Assembly: GCA_009774465.1 (NCBI GenBank)
Contig: VSNT01000049.1
Span: 1 to 25,290, forward strand
Reading direction: 5' to 3'
Source: Lachnospiraceae bacterium
GTDB taxonomy: Bacteria; Bacillota_A; Clostridia; Lachnospirales; Lachnospiraceae
Length of the DNA: 25,290 nt
A program made the position numbers and the translations under genes. Position 1 is the stretch's first letter. Each line of letters begins with the position of its first letter. Shown in pieces: positions 1-8,502 of this stretch. The notes beneath the pieces were generated by a model that saw only the letters and a list, made by a program, of their open reading frames with translations, was not told where the DNA came from and searched no databases.

Positions 1-57
1 CTATGCAGGCAAATACACAGCATAAGGGGTTTTTAATTTTAATAGTAAAAATTATTT

Positions 58-2790
58 TTACTGAGGCACTCCGTCACTGTCATTTACGGGTGGCTGCGGA
101 TTTGCTGCAGCGGCTGCCTGTGCAGCGGCGTCAAGCTGCTGCTGTTGCAATGCCGCCTGTGCGGCTGCAATTTCGTTCCGTTGCTGCTCCACAAGAGCTT
201 CCGCATTTGGCTGGGCAAAGAATTCCGCATTGTGCTGGCAGAGTCCTGTTTGATTTACAGGAACAGTAGTAACGCTGCCATCTTCGCCTACCACCTGCTG
301 GGGAACGGTACCGGAACCCTGAAGCAGTGCCGGATGTTCCGGAGGAGTAAGTTCAAGTACACCAGCCACTTTAAAGGGACATTGCTCGCTTGCAGGAAGG
401 TTGCTGTACTGACAGATCATGCCCTGATAATGGGCATCACAACTTTCCGTAGGAACTGTTCCCTCAGCAAAGTACTCTGACCTTAAAGTCCCATCACAAA
501 GTCCTGCGATAGGCAGCTTGCCGGAACGGGCGCATACAGTTGCCTGAACGATGCCGGAAGGCATATGGAAAGATTCTCCCGGAAGGTTTTCATGTATTTT
601 AGCCATTGTCATACGCCATAGCTTTTTGGCCAGATTTCGTTCGTCGCCTCTGCGAAGCTTCGTGTTATTGTCGTAACCCGTCCAGACTGTGGCGGTGTAA
701 TAAGGGGTATATCCGGAAAACCACACATCATTGTAATCGGAAGTTGTACCGGTTTTTCCTGCAATGGCCATATTGCCAAAATTAACGGAAGCGCCTGTTC
801 CGCGGGTAACTACATCTGTCATTGCGCTTGTTAACAGCCATGCAGTCGTTTCTTTGATTACCTGTCTGGAATCGGGCAGTGTATTGTCAAGGATTACGTT
901 GCCATCATGATCCACTACTTTTGTGTACAGCTTGGGCTTGATATAGGTGCCGCCATTGGCAATGGCAGCGTATGCGGCATTCAGTTCTTCATTTGTGACG
1001 CCATCGGTTAAGCCGCCCAGCGCAAGAGACTGCTGGATATCGGAGAAAATTTGGGTTTCACCATTTACAGTCACTTCTTTTCGGTCAACAACAGTGGTAA
1101 AGCCGAAGTTTTTAAGATAGTCAAATCCAAGCTGCGGGGTAATGATGGTGAGGGTTTTAACTGCAATAATATTCATGGAGTCAATAATTCCCTGACGCAG
1201 AGAATTTAATCCCCTGTATTCGGAACCCCACCAGTTGTTTACGGGCCTGCCGCTTGCATAATTGAAAGGTGCGTCATTCAGCATGGTGGCAAGTGTCAGC
1301 CCGGCGCTGTCTAAGGCCGGTGCATACGTAGAAACAATCTTAAAGGTTGATCCTGGCTGGCGGGTAGCGTCGGTGGCACGATTTAAGGTTTTGCTGCCTT
1401 CTTTGGTTCCACGACCTCCCACCATAGCAACTACATAGCCGGTATGCTGGTCCTGAATGGTAATTGACACCTGAGGCTGGGGAGTTAAGGAAATGCTTTC
1501 ATCGAAGACTTCATCTCCCATGCCCAGTACAAAATTTTTGTATTCTTCGATCTGAGCATATGCTTCTTCCTGAGAATTATAAATCAGGTTAAAGGAAGGA
1601 TTTTCTTCTTTAAAATGGTCCCGGAACATTTGGGTACTGTAATTTGCAAAGTCTCCATTTGCCTGTTTTACTGTCAGAGCATAGTTTAAATACCATCTGG
1701 TATCGGCAGGATAATTTTCCTCATTGGAAAAAACCTCATCACAAATAGCCTGAATATTTGGATCCTGCGTAGAATAAATTTGAAGGCCTCCGCTGTAAAG
1801 AAGAGTAAAAGCCTGAGTTTCGTTGTACCCTGCTGCCAGAAGATCATGCATCACATCATCGGTTAATGCGTCCACAAAATATGTATTAACCAAAGTTTCT
1901 TCTACTTCTTCATTGACAATCTGAATACGGGAGTAAACATCATCAGCCATAGCGGAATCATATTCTGTCTGCGTGATATACCCCTGCTCCAACATGTGGT
2001 TGAGAACCTTTGCCCGGCGTTCCTCATTTTTTTCCGGATGGGTAATTGGATTAAAACGGGAAGGATTCTGGGTAATGGCAGCAATTACAGCACATTCAGA
2101 TAAGGTAAGGGTATTGACTGACTTATTAAAATAACGCAGGGAAGCAGCCTGTACACCAAGAGTATTCTGTCCCAAATTGATGGTGTTCATGTAATTTAAA
2201 AGAACCTCATCCTTGGGCATGGTTTTGGTTAATTCAATAGCCAGATACTGCTCCTGTATTTTTCTTTTTAAGCTGTCAGCAAAACCCTCCTCACTTGTCC
2301 AGTCTGTAAAAACATTGTTCTTAAGAAGCTGCTGTGTGATTGTGCTGGCGCCTTCCGTAAAATGAAAACCGTTTGAAATGCCTACATAAGCAGCTCGCAA
2401 AATACCCTGGATATCAATGCCGTTATGTTCATAGAAACGTTCATCTTCTATGGCTACAAAGGCGTGCGCAAGGTCTTCAGGAATCATGTCCTGAGTTACC
2501 GGAATACGGTTGGAATTCTGAGAGATCAGCTTAGCGGTCTGATTTCCCTCAAGATCATATACAAAAGTTGAAAAACCGGTAGGGGTAACGGAAACATTTT
2601 CAATGCTGGGTGAAGTGTCAATTACACCCTTGAAAATACCGATGCCCATACTGATGCCTATAATGCCTACTGCCAGTATGCCCAGCAGGGAAAGGTTTAA
2701 AACCGCAAGCAAAAGCTTTTTCCCGAGCCGGGTGGAAGTAGCATGCAGGGATTTTTGTTTGGCCTTGATCCCCTTTTTACTGTAGTTCAT
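58..2790 (-). CDS. Class A penicillin-binding protein (PBP1A-like, bifunctional)
   Basis: Bifunctional cell-wall synthase: a glycosyltransferase (GT51) polymerises lipid II and a transpeptidase cross-links the peptides, outside the membrane. The 910-residue protein has a basic N-terminus and a membrane anchor at about residues 25-54. GT51 motifs follow: EDERFYEH at about 115-122 with the catalytic Glu, and TITQQLLKN. The transpeptidase has all three active-site motifs: GSTFK (SxxK) near 480, SMN (SxN) near 537 and KTGTT near 678. The tail holds several Cys (CARSGK, LCDG, ESCDAH, MICQ, EQCPF), common in Firmicutes PBP1A, and then a Gln/Ala-rich, probably disordered end. The start is fixed by GGAGG seven bases before the ATG. 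It is monocistronic here, with its own promoter. Family assignment is firm; the physiological paralogue is not. Confidence 0.96.
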   Translation of the reverse strand: MNYSKKGIKAKQKSLHATSTRLGKKLLLAVLNLSLLGILAVGIIGISMGIGIFKGVIDTSPSIENVSVTPTGFSTFVYDLEGNQTAKLISQNSNRIPVTQDMIPEDLAHAFVAIEDERFYEHNGIDIQGILRAAYVGISNGFHFTEGASTITQQLLKNNVFTDWTSEEGFADSLKRKIQEQYLAIELTKTMPKDEVLLNYMNTINLGQNTLGVQAASLRYFNKSVNTLTLSECAVIAAITQNPSRFNPITHPEKNEERRAKVLNHMLEQGYITQTEYDSAMADDVYSRIQIVNEEVEETLVNTYFVDALTDDVMHDLLAAGYNETQAFTLLYSGGLQIYSTQDPNIQAICDEVFSNEENYPADTRWYLNYALTVKQANGDFANYSTQMFRDHFKEENPSFNLIYNSQEEAYAQIEEYKNFVLGMGDEVFDESISLTPQPQVSITIQDQHTGYVVAMVGGRGTKEGSKTLNRATDATRQPGSTFKIVSTYAPALDSAGLTLATMLNDAPFNYASGRPVNNWWGSEYRGLNSLRQGIIDSMNIIAVKTLTIITPQLGFDYLKNFGFTTVVDRKEVTVNGETQIFSDIQQSLALGGLTDGVTNEELNAAYAAIANGGTYIKPKLYTKVVDHDGNVILDNTLPDSRQVIKETTAWLLTSAMTDVVTRGTGASVNFGNMAIAGKTGTTSDYNDVWFSGYTPYYTATVWTGYDNNTKLRRGDERNLAKKLWRMTMAKIHENLPGESFHMPSGIVQATVCARSGKLPIAGLCDGTLRSEYFAEGTVPTESCDAHYQGMICQYSNLPASEQCPFKVAGVLELTPPEHPALLQGSGTVPQQVVGEDGSVTTVPVNQTGLCQHNAEFFAQPNAEALVEQQRNEIAAAQAALQQQQLDAAAQAAAAANPQPPVNDSDGVPQ

Positions 2791-2827
2791 ATATATGCCT
2801 CCATATAGATTAAGTTCACATCAAACG

Positions 2828-2848
2828 CTGCCATGTTTCGCGTGGCAG
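2828..2848 (-). other. Hairpin in the PBP 5' leader
   Basis: A 6-bp stem (CTGCCA / TGGCAG) with a 9-base loop lies about 40 bases before the penicillin-binding protein start, inside its predicted leader. A role is not shown; it could affect mRNA stability. Confidence 0.35.
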
Positions 2849-2876
2849 TTTATTGATCAAAAAATGCAACACTTTA

Positions 2877-2905
2877 AGTATACCAAAATGTGGGACTGAA
2901 ATAAA
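2877..2905 (-). promoter_or_regulatory. Putative promoter of the PBP gene
   Basis: On the minus strand a good -10 (TATACT, 2882-2877) has a weak -35 (TTTATT) 17 bases upstream. This predicts a leader of about 80 bases. Confidence 0.45.
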
Positions 2906-3020
2906 GTTTTTTCATACTTTATTAAGAATTGTTCACAAATAGATACACTTTTATTCCCGTCTGTGATAAACTTCTTTCAGAGGTTTGTCCTGATATTTCA
3001 GAGATTAAAGGGGAAAATTT

Positions 3021-3674
3021 ATGTCAGACAGGGAAACGGAATTTCCATCATATAAAGTTATATATCGGCAGGGAAAGGGACTTTATGAAGAAAAGAAATC
3101 CAGGTTTATTGCACAGATAGCGCCTGCAGATTCGGAAGAAGCGGCGCTTGGCTTTATTGAGTCGGTGAAAAAAAAGTATTATGATGCCAGGCACAATTGC
3201 ACAGCATTTGTAATTGGAAATAACAGTCAGATTACCAGATGCAGTGATGATGGGGAACCAGGCGGAACAGCCGGAAAGCCGATTTTGGAGGTGCTTTTGG
3301 GCGCCCAGGTGACCAACGCAGCAGCGGTGGTCACCAGGTATTTTGGGGGAACACTGCTTGGAACAGGAGGCCTGGTTCGTGCTTATACCCAGGCAGCACA
3401 GGCCGCTTTGCAGGATGCAGGAATCGGTCTTATGCAGTATGGAGCAGAGATAACGGTAGAAGTGGATTATCCGGATGTGCCTAAAGTGCAGTATTTTTTC
3501 TCAAACAGGGAAATAGAAATTAAGGATGCAAGATATACGGATAAGGCGGCGTTTGATATCTGCATTCCGGCAGAGCAAAGGGAGCAGATAAGGGAAGAGA
3601 TAATCAGTCTGACTGCTGCCAGAGCGCGTATAACAGTCACAAAGGAAGGGTATTATATGTGCAAAGCAGAGTAA
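3021..3674 (+). CDS. yigZ: YigZ/IMPACT family protein
   Basis: Member of the UPF0029/IMPACT family, conserved in bacteria and eukaryotes. The exact bacterial function is unsettled, and links to translation stress come only from the eukaryotic homologue. The 217 residues match the usual length. The N-terminal IMPACT domain (about 20-135) shows KKSRFIAQ, DDGEPGGTAGKPIL and VVTRYFGGTLLGTGGLVRAY, the family hallmarks. A ferredoxin-like DUF1949 domain fills the C-terminus. The start at ATG 3021 has an AGGGG-type ribosome-binding site. A longer-looking reading in another frame upstream is not coding. A weak promoter (TTGTTC, 17 bases, TATTCC) lies at 2929-2957. mgtE follows behind its own promoter. 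Confidence 0.95.
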   Translation: MSDRETEFPSYKVIYRQGKGLYEEKKSRFIAQIAPADSEEAALGFIESVKKKYYDARHNCTAFVIGNNSQITRCSDDGEPGGTAGKPILEVLLGAQVTNAAAVVTRYFGGTLLGTGGLVRAYTQAAQAALQDAGIGLMQYGAEITVEVDYPDVPKVQYFFSNREIEIKDARYTDKAAFDICIPAEQREQIREEIISLTAARARITVTKEGYYMCKAE

Positions 3675-3678
3675 TACA

Positions 3679-3707
3679 TTGACAAAAAAAGTCGAATGGT
3701 CTAAAGT
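3679..3707 (+). promoter_or_regulatory. Putative promoter of the mgtE region
   Basis: Consensus -35 TTGACA (3679-3684), 17-base spacer, and -10 TAAAGT (3702-3707). It begins just after the yigZ stop codon and would start transcription near 3714, giving mgtE a leader of about 110 bases. Confidence 0.6.
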
Positions 3708-3742
3708 AAAAAAGAGCATTTTCCAGAAAGGTGGTGGTTTTT

Positions 3743-3853
3743 ATGAAGAAAAGTATAGCAAACAGTAATACTGACATTCCTCCTCATGAACGGAGCATAA
3801 AAATCACATATAAAGGAGAATTGCTATGGAAGAGATCAAAGAGTTCGAAATAA
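3743..3853 (+). CDS. Possible leader peptide ORF overlapping the mgtE start
   Basis: A 36-codon ORF begins at ATG 3743 after a GGTGG-type ribosome-binding site and lies wholly between the predicted promoter and the early mgtE codons, ending in another frame 28 bases inside mgtE. The N-terminus is basic (MKKSIANS) and the middle carries an acidic residue near a Pro pair (TDIPPHE). I do not recognise the peptide. Leader peptides with Pro and acidic codons are known to control Mg2+ transporter genes in enterobacteria; any parallel here is inference. It may be chance. Confidence 0.35.
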   Translation: MKKSIANSNTDIPPHERSIKITYKGELLWKRSKSSK

Positions 3854-5175
3854 TCAAGGAACTACTGGACACAAAGCAGTATACCCGGCTCCGCCAGAAG
3901 ATTGCAGAAATGAATGAAGCAGATATTGCAGTGATCATGGAGGAGCTTAAGGAGGAGGATCTTTTGAAGATTTTCCGCATTCTGCCCAAAAATATTGCGG
4001 CAGATGTATTTTCCTATCTGGAGGTGGAAAGCCAGCAGTTCATTATTACCAGCCTGTCGGAAAAGGACGCGGCAGGAATTATCAATAATCTGATGGCGGA
4101 TGATGCTACAGACCTTCTGGAAGAAATGCCTGCAAACGTTGTAAAGAAACTGCTGGCCAATGCGAATCCGGAGACCAGAAGAGACATTAACCATCTGCTC
4201 AGATATCCGGAAGATTCTGCCGGAAGTATTATGACGGTAGAGTACGTGGACTTAAAGGAAAATATGACGGTGGAAGATGCCATTGCCCGTATCAGAAAGA
4301 TCGGCGTGGACAGCGAAACCATAAACATTTGCTATGTGCTGGATGCCAAAAGGACGCTGGTGGGTACGGTGGCGCTTCGGTATCTGCTGATCAGTTCAGG
4401 TGATGCGGTGATCGGGGATATCATGCATGAAAATGTTATTTATATTAATACCCTGATGGACCAGGAAGAGGTTGCCAGACAGTTCCAGAAATATGACTTT
4501 ACCGCCATGCCGGTGGTAGATAATGAAAATCGTCTGGTGGGCATTATTACGGTAGATGATATTGTGGATATTCTCCAGGAAGAGGCTACGGAGGATATGG
4601 AAAAGATGGCGGCTATTGTGCCATCGGATAAGCCTTATATGAAAACAAGCGTGGTTGAAACATGGAAAAAACGTATGCCCTGGCTGCTGCTGCTTATGAT
4701 ATCGGCAACACTTACAGGAAGCGTGCTTACTACCTTTGAGGATGCGCTTTTGGCGTATGGCGCGCTGATTGCCTATATTCCCATGTTGATGGATACAGGC
4801 GGAAATGCCGGCGGACAGGCCAGTGTTACGATTATCCGCGGGCTTTCTTTAAATGAAATCGAATTTGGGGATGCGTTCAAGGTAGTTTGGAAGGAAATCC
4901 GTGTTGCATGCCTTTGTGGGATTACTTTGGCAGCAGCCAATTTTTTAAAACTCCTTTTGCTGGACAAAGTCAGCATCATGGTAGCCTTGGTGGTATGTCT
5001 GACACTGGTGGCAGCAGTGATCATTGCCAAGCTTGTGGGCTGCACGCTGCCAATGCTTGCCAAGAAGATTGGATTTGATCCTGCAGTTATGGCAAGCCCC
5101 TTTATTACAACTATTGTGGATGTGCTTTCGCTTTTGGTATATTTCCAGATAGCAACCCATTTACTGCATATATAA
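3826..5175 (+). CDS. mgtE: Magnesium transporter MgtE
   Basis: Mg2+-gated magnesium channel of the cytoplasmic membrane. The 449 residues show the standard order: a helical MgtE_N superhelix (about 25-130, with repeated LLEEMPANVVKKLL-type helices), two CBS domains (about 135-260) that sense cytosolic Mg2+, a connecting helix, and five transmembrane segments (about 285-448). The pore signature PMLMDTGGNAGGQ is intact in the first part of the membrane domain. The start at ATG 3826 has AAAGGAGA eight bases upstream. No M-box riboswitch is visible in the short leader, unlike in Bacillus subtilis mgtE; a small overlapping ORF lies there instead. Expression is probably from the TTGACA promoter at 3679. 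Confidence 0.97.
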   Translation: MEEIKEFEIIKELLDTKQYTRLRQKIAEMNEADIAVIMEELKEEDLLKIFRILPKNIAADVFSYLEVESQQFIITSLSEKDAAGIINNLMADDATDLLEEMPANVVKKLLANANPETRRDINHLLRYPEDSAGSIMTVEYVDLKENMTVEDAIARIRKIGVDSETINICYVLDAKRTLVGTVALRYLLISSGDAVIGDIMHENVIYINTLMDQEEVARQFQKYDFTAMPVVDNENRLVGIITVDDIVDILQEEATEDMEKMAAIVPSDKPYMKTSVVETWKKRMPWLLLLMISATLTGSVLTTFEDALLAYGALIAYIPMLMDTGGNAGGQASVTIIRGLSLNEIEFGDAFKVVWKEIRVACLCGITLAAANFLKLLLLDKVSIMVALVVCLTLVAAVIIAKLVGCTLPMLAKKIGFDPAVMASPFITTIVDVLSLLVYFQIATHLLHI

Positions 5176-5244
5176 CCAATTCAAAGTGAAACGGTAAGCC
5201 GGGCGGAGGTTTGGTACATTTACCTGGCCGGTGAATAAAAAGTA

Positions 5245-5306
5245 AAATACCCCATAGCGCTGATCCATGCAGGTGTACTGCTTTATCAGATGGCTATGGG
5301 GTATTT
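5245..5306. terminator. Large bidirectional terminator-like hairpin
   Basis: A perfect 14-bp inverted repeat (5245-5258 and 5293-5306; AAATACCCCATAGC and its complement) encloses two nested stems, CTGAT/ATCAG (5260-5264, 5285-5289) and GCAG/CTGC (5269-5272, 5278-5281). It sits between the convergent mgtE and hemerythrin genes. The minus-strand product runs into a T-rich stretch, so it best fits a terminator for the hemerythrin gene and probably also stops mgtE transcripts. Confidence 0.75.
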
Positions 5307-5381
5307 CATATAAGAATGTCCCGTGCGGTGCGGCATTTATTGAATCGTATAAAAATGTTCCGGCCCTGGGGCGCTCAAATT

Positions 5382-6263
5382 TTATGCTGTTTTAATACAA
5401 AAGGCAAAATATCCGATTCCCGTATCGAACAGCAGGCTATAGCTGGAATATTCGATACAGAATTCCTGCTGAAGCTGTTCCATAGTCATCAAATGACTGC
5501 TTTCCAGTTCGAAACCGGAAGAGGATGGGAGGTGGGCGGCAATCTGGTTTGTTGTCTGTTCAGAAAGCATTTTAAAAGTATTGCTGACCAGTTTGTCAAC
5601 CTTTCGAAACTGCATATCCAACATAGAGTTTACAATATGCAGAACCAGTCCTTTCTCAAAAATCAGAAAAACCTGTATTCGTGTTCCTTCTTTCGAATGA
5701 TAGATTAACCTGCTGATCACGCTGTCTCCGAAATTTTCTCCGCTGTAATGCTCACTGACTACATCTGCCTGTAGTTTAAAAATTTCTTCCACGGTGTCAG
5801 ATATTGCGTTTTCCAATCCCAAAGCAGCTTTTCCCGAATGATCGTTTTTCCACTTATTTAAGCCTCTTCCTGTAATGGCGCGGTCTTCAATCATAATGTG
5901 TGCAGTCAGCCATCCAAGGCAGATGCCGAGAAAATGACGGATAGATTCCTGTGAATAATTTGATGTTTTCAGATCTTTTTCAAGTGCGGGGAGGGTTTTA
6001 TCCCGCATATCGTCATGCAGGCGCTTGTGCATTTCATAGCCCCTGTAGCCAATCGACTGCATATAAGCTTCCTCTTCGGAAAAATGTTTTATTGCATAAT
6101 TTTTAAAAAACTTGATTCCTTCAGCACATGCCCAGGGGCCATTATTTTCATTCTCGCTAAGATAAGTTAATTTGTGTACGATTGAAAAAAGTTTCCGGTG
6201 TGCTTTGTCAATGGAATCCACTCCGATATCAAACCGCTTGTTCCATTCTATTTCTTTAGCCAT
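5382..6263 (-). CDS. Bacteriohemerythrin with CheX-like C-terminal domain
   Basis: The N-terminal half (about 1-135) is a bacteriohemerythrin: a four-helix bundle with a non-haem di-iron site that binds O2. The full ligand set is visible: H22, H60, E64, H79, H83, H122 and D127. The C-terminal half (about 155-291) is not hemerythrin. Its strand-strand-helix pattern and the helix ending TTNQIAAHL resemble CheC/CheX-type phosphatases, where the active motif is ExxN; here it reads Q236-T-T-N239, so phosphatase activity is doubtful. The start has AAGGAG five bases before the ATG. In an anaerobe it may sense or scavenge oxygen; the gene stands alone. The hemerythrin call is firm, the CheX-like one is moderate. 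Confidence 0.9.
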   Translation of the reverse strand: MAKEIEWNKRFDIGVDSIDKAHRKLFSIVHKLTYLSENENNGPWACAEGIKFFKNYAIKHFSEEEAYMQSIGYRGYEMHKRLHDDMRDKTLPALEKDLKTSNYSQESIRHFLGICLGWLTAHIMIEDRAITGRGLNKWKNDHSGKAALGLENAISDTVEEIFKLQADVVSEHYSGENFGDSVISRLIYHSKEGTRIQVFLIFEKGLVLHIVNSMLDMQFRKVDKLVSNTFKMLSEQTTNQIAAHLPSSSGFELESSHLMTMEQLQQEFCIEYSSYSLLFDTGIGYFAFCIKTA

Positions 6264-6286
6264 TTTTCTCCTTTATCATCGAAGAA

Positions 6287-6316
6287 GTATTCCCATATTT
6301 ATAATGAAAGGAATAC
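6287..6316 (-). promoter_or_regulatory. Inverted repeat around the likely hemerythrin promoter
   Basis: Arms GTATTCC (6287-6293) and GGAATAC (6310-6316) flank an AT-rich core that holds a TATAA-like -10 on the minus strand, 24-53 bases upstream of the hemerythrin start. This could be an operator or a leader hairpin; no known factor site is recognised. Confidence 0.35.
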
Positions 6317-6324
6317 GTTTCGGT

Positions 6325-6371
6325 CACATAACTTTTTATTATTAATATATATTAAGAAGAATTGTTATGTG
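6325..6371. repeat. Inverted repeat between typA and hemerythrin genes
   Basis: Arms CACATAAC (6325-6332) and GTTATGTG (6364-6371) enclose 31 AT-rich bases containing the palindrome TAATATATATTA. It lies downstream of typA and upstream of the hemerythrin gene on the same strand, so it may end typA transcription or act on the next promoter. No T-run follows. Confidence 0.4.
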
Positions 6372-6419
6372 CCTGTTTAGGAGAAGCTATGCTGTTACAG
6401 ATTAAAATGTATGTCCAGG

Positions 6420-8267
6420 TCAGCTTTGATTAAGGGAAGCGGAGCGCATTGCAGCACGCTTGCGCATGGTAGGATCTAAAATTTTTTTGCGGATGCGTAA
6501 GGAAATGGGGGTGACCTCTAAAAGCTCATCCGTATCAATAAATTCAAGCGCCTGTTCCAGGCTTAAAACTCTGGGCGGTGTTAAACGCAGCGCCTCGTCA
6601 GCGCTGGAGGAGCGGGTGTTGGTAAGCTGTTTCTTTTTGCATACATTCAGCTCAATATCTTCGCCTTTTCCATTTTGCCCCACTACCATGCCAGAGTAGA
6701 CCTTTTCACCAGGACCGATAAAGAGAGTGCCGCGTTCCTGGGCATTGTACAGCCCATAAGTGATTGCTTCTCCCGCTTCAAATGCTATTAAAGAACCCTG
6801 CTTCCGATACTGAATATCTCCTTTATAAGGACCGTATCCGTCAAAAATACTGTTCATAATACCATTTCCCTTGGTATCTGTCATAAATTCACCACGGTAG
6901 CCGATTAAACCTCTGGAGGGAATGGAAAATGTAAGACGGGTGTAGCCGCCGGAGGAGGTGCCCATGCTCTGCAATTCCCCTTTTCTCTGGCTTAATTTTT
7001 CAATCACGGAACCGGAGAATTCTTCCGGTACGTCAATATAACAAAGCTCCATTGGCTCTAATTTCTTTCCATTTTCATCTGTTTTATAAAGAACCTCCGC
7101 TTTGCTTACTGCAAATTCATAGCCTTCCCTTCTCATATTTTCAATCAGTACGGACAAATGCAGTTCACCCCGTCCGGAAACCTTAAATGCTTCTGTAGTG
7201 TCTGTTTCTTCTACTCGCAGAGAAACGTCCGTATTCAGCTCCCGGAACAGTCTGTCTCTGATATGACGGCTGGTTACATATTTTCCTTCCTTCCCGGCAA
7301 GGGGAGAGTCATTGACAATAAAATGCATGGCAATGGTCGGCTCGGAGATTTTTTGAAAGGGAATGGGAACCGGGTTTTCCGGGGAGCAGAGGGTGTCTCC
7401 AATACGGATATCGGAAATACCGGAAATAGCTACGATAGAGCCCATATTAGCTTCGGAAACCTCAACCTTGTTCAGACCGTCAAATTCATAGAGCTTGCTG
7501 ATTTTTACCTTTCTTGATTTTTCAGGATCGTGATGGTTTACGATCACTACCTCCTGATTTACCCGCACGCAGCCATTGTCTACCTTACCTACGCCGATTC
7601 TTCCCACATACTCATTGTAATCAATGGTGCTGATCAGAACCTGTGTGCCTGCGTCAGGATCTCCTTCCGGCGCAGGAATATAGTTCAGAATTGTTTCAAA
7701 CAAAGGAACCATGCTTTTCCCCGGTTCCGTTAAATCTAAAGTGGCAGTTCCCGTTTTTGCCGAGGCAAAAACAAAAGGACAGTCAAGCTGGGATTCGTCT
7801 GCATCCAGATCCAGAAACAGTTCCAGAACTTCATCCACCACTTCATCAGGGCGGGCCTCCGGACGGTCAATTTTATTGACGCATACCACCACGGGAAGTT
7901 TAAGTTCCAGAGCTTTTCTAAGGACGAATTTTGTCTGAGGCATAGCGCCTTCAAAGGCATCTACCACTAAAATAACCCCATTGACCATTTTAAGAACGCG
8001 CTCCACTTCGCCGCCGAAGTCAGCATGTCCGGGGGTGTCAATAATATTGATTTTGGTATTCTTATAGGTTACAGCAGTATTTTTGGATAAAATAGTGATG
8101 CCACGTTCTCTTTCAATATCGTTGGAATCCATAACACGCTCGGCAACCTCCTGATTTGCACGGAATACGCCGCTTTGTTTTAAAAGCTCGTCTACCAGAG
8201 TGGTTTTGCCGTGATCTACGTGGGCAATAATTGCTATGTTTCGCACATCTTCTCTTTTCATTTTCAT
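6420..8267 (-). CDS. typA: Translational GTPase TypA/BipA
   Basis: Ribosome-binding GTPase of the elongation-factor family, involved in ribosome assembly and stress or cold adaptation in known bacteria. From the chosen start it has 615 residues, the usual TypA length. G1 is AHVDHGKT (about 15-22), the switch region RGITI, G3 DTPGHADFGGEV and G4 NKIDRPEARPDEV. Domain II, the EF-G-like domain with EELSQRKGEL-type sequence and the TypA C-terminal domain (SLEQALEFIDTDELLEVTP) follow. The reading frame is open to 8378, but GGAGGAG at 8285-8279 and conservation place the start at ATG 8267 (MKMKREDVRN). Confidence 0.97.
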   Translation of the reverse strand: MKMKREDVRNIAIIAHVDHGKTTLVDELLKQSGVFRANQEVAERVMDSNDIERERGITILSKNTAVTYKNTKINIIDTPGHADFGGEVERVLKMVNGVILVVDAFEGAMPQTKFVLRKALELKLPVVVCVNKIDRPEARPDEVVDEVLELFLDLDADESQLDCPFVFASAKTGTATLDLTEPGKSMVPLFETILNYIPAPEGDPDAGTQVLISTIDYNEYVGRIGVGKVDNGCVRVNQEVVIVNHHDPEKSRKVKISKLYEFDGLNKVEVSEANMGSIVAISGISDIRIGDTLCSPENPVPIPFQKISEPTIAMHFIVNDSPLAGKEGKYVTSRHIRDRLFRELNTDVSLRVEETDTTEAFKVSGRGELHLSVLIENMRREGYEFAVSKAEVLYKTDENGKKLEPMELCYIDVPEEFSGSVIEKLSQRKGELQSMGTSSGGYTRLTFSIPSRGLIGYRGEFMTDTKGNGIMNSIFDGYGPYKGDIQYRKQGSLIAFEAGEAITYGLYNAQERGTLFIGPGEKVYSGMVVGQNGKGEDIELNVCKKKQLTNTRSSSADEALRLTPPRVLSLEQALEFIDTDELLEVTPISLRIRKKILDPTMRKRAAMRSASLNQS

Positions 8268-8359
8268 AATATCAGTTTCTCCTCCATGCATCTGCCGGGG
8301 GCGGCAGAAAACCTGCAACACAGCGCAAATGCAGTATTTATCATATTTCAAACTGTTTA

Positions 8360-8389
8360 AGTATAGCACCACTTTCAAGGGCTTGTAAA
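8360..8389 (-). promoter_or_regulatory. Putative typA promoter
   Basis: Minus strand: -35 TTTACA (8389-8384), 18-base spacer, -10 TATACT (8365-8360). It predicts a leader of about 85 bases and overlaps the open frame upstream of typA, supporting the downstream start. Confidence 0.65.
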
Positions 8390-8502
8390 CATAAATTTGT
8401 AGAATTATGCGGTAAATAAAAGGTCTTTTTTGGAAAAAATTTCATATAAATAGTAATACATGACAGGAAAAAATTCTTAAGGAGTAAGAAGGGAGAACAA
8501 AA

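Noticed and set aside
3708..3825. M-box magnesium riboswitch before mgtE
   Set aside because: The leader is too short and lacks the conserved M-box blocks.
6389..6433. 14-codon ORF with AGGAG convergent with the typA end
   Set aside because: Too short, overlaps typA and has no promoter or context.
8268..8378. N-terminal extension of typA in frame
   Set aside because: It overlaps the predicted promoter, lies beyond the GGAGGAG site and is not part of the TypA family.
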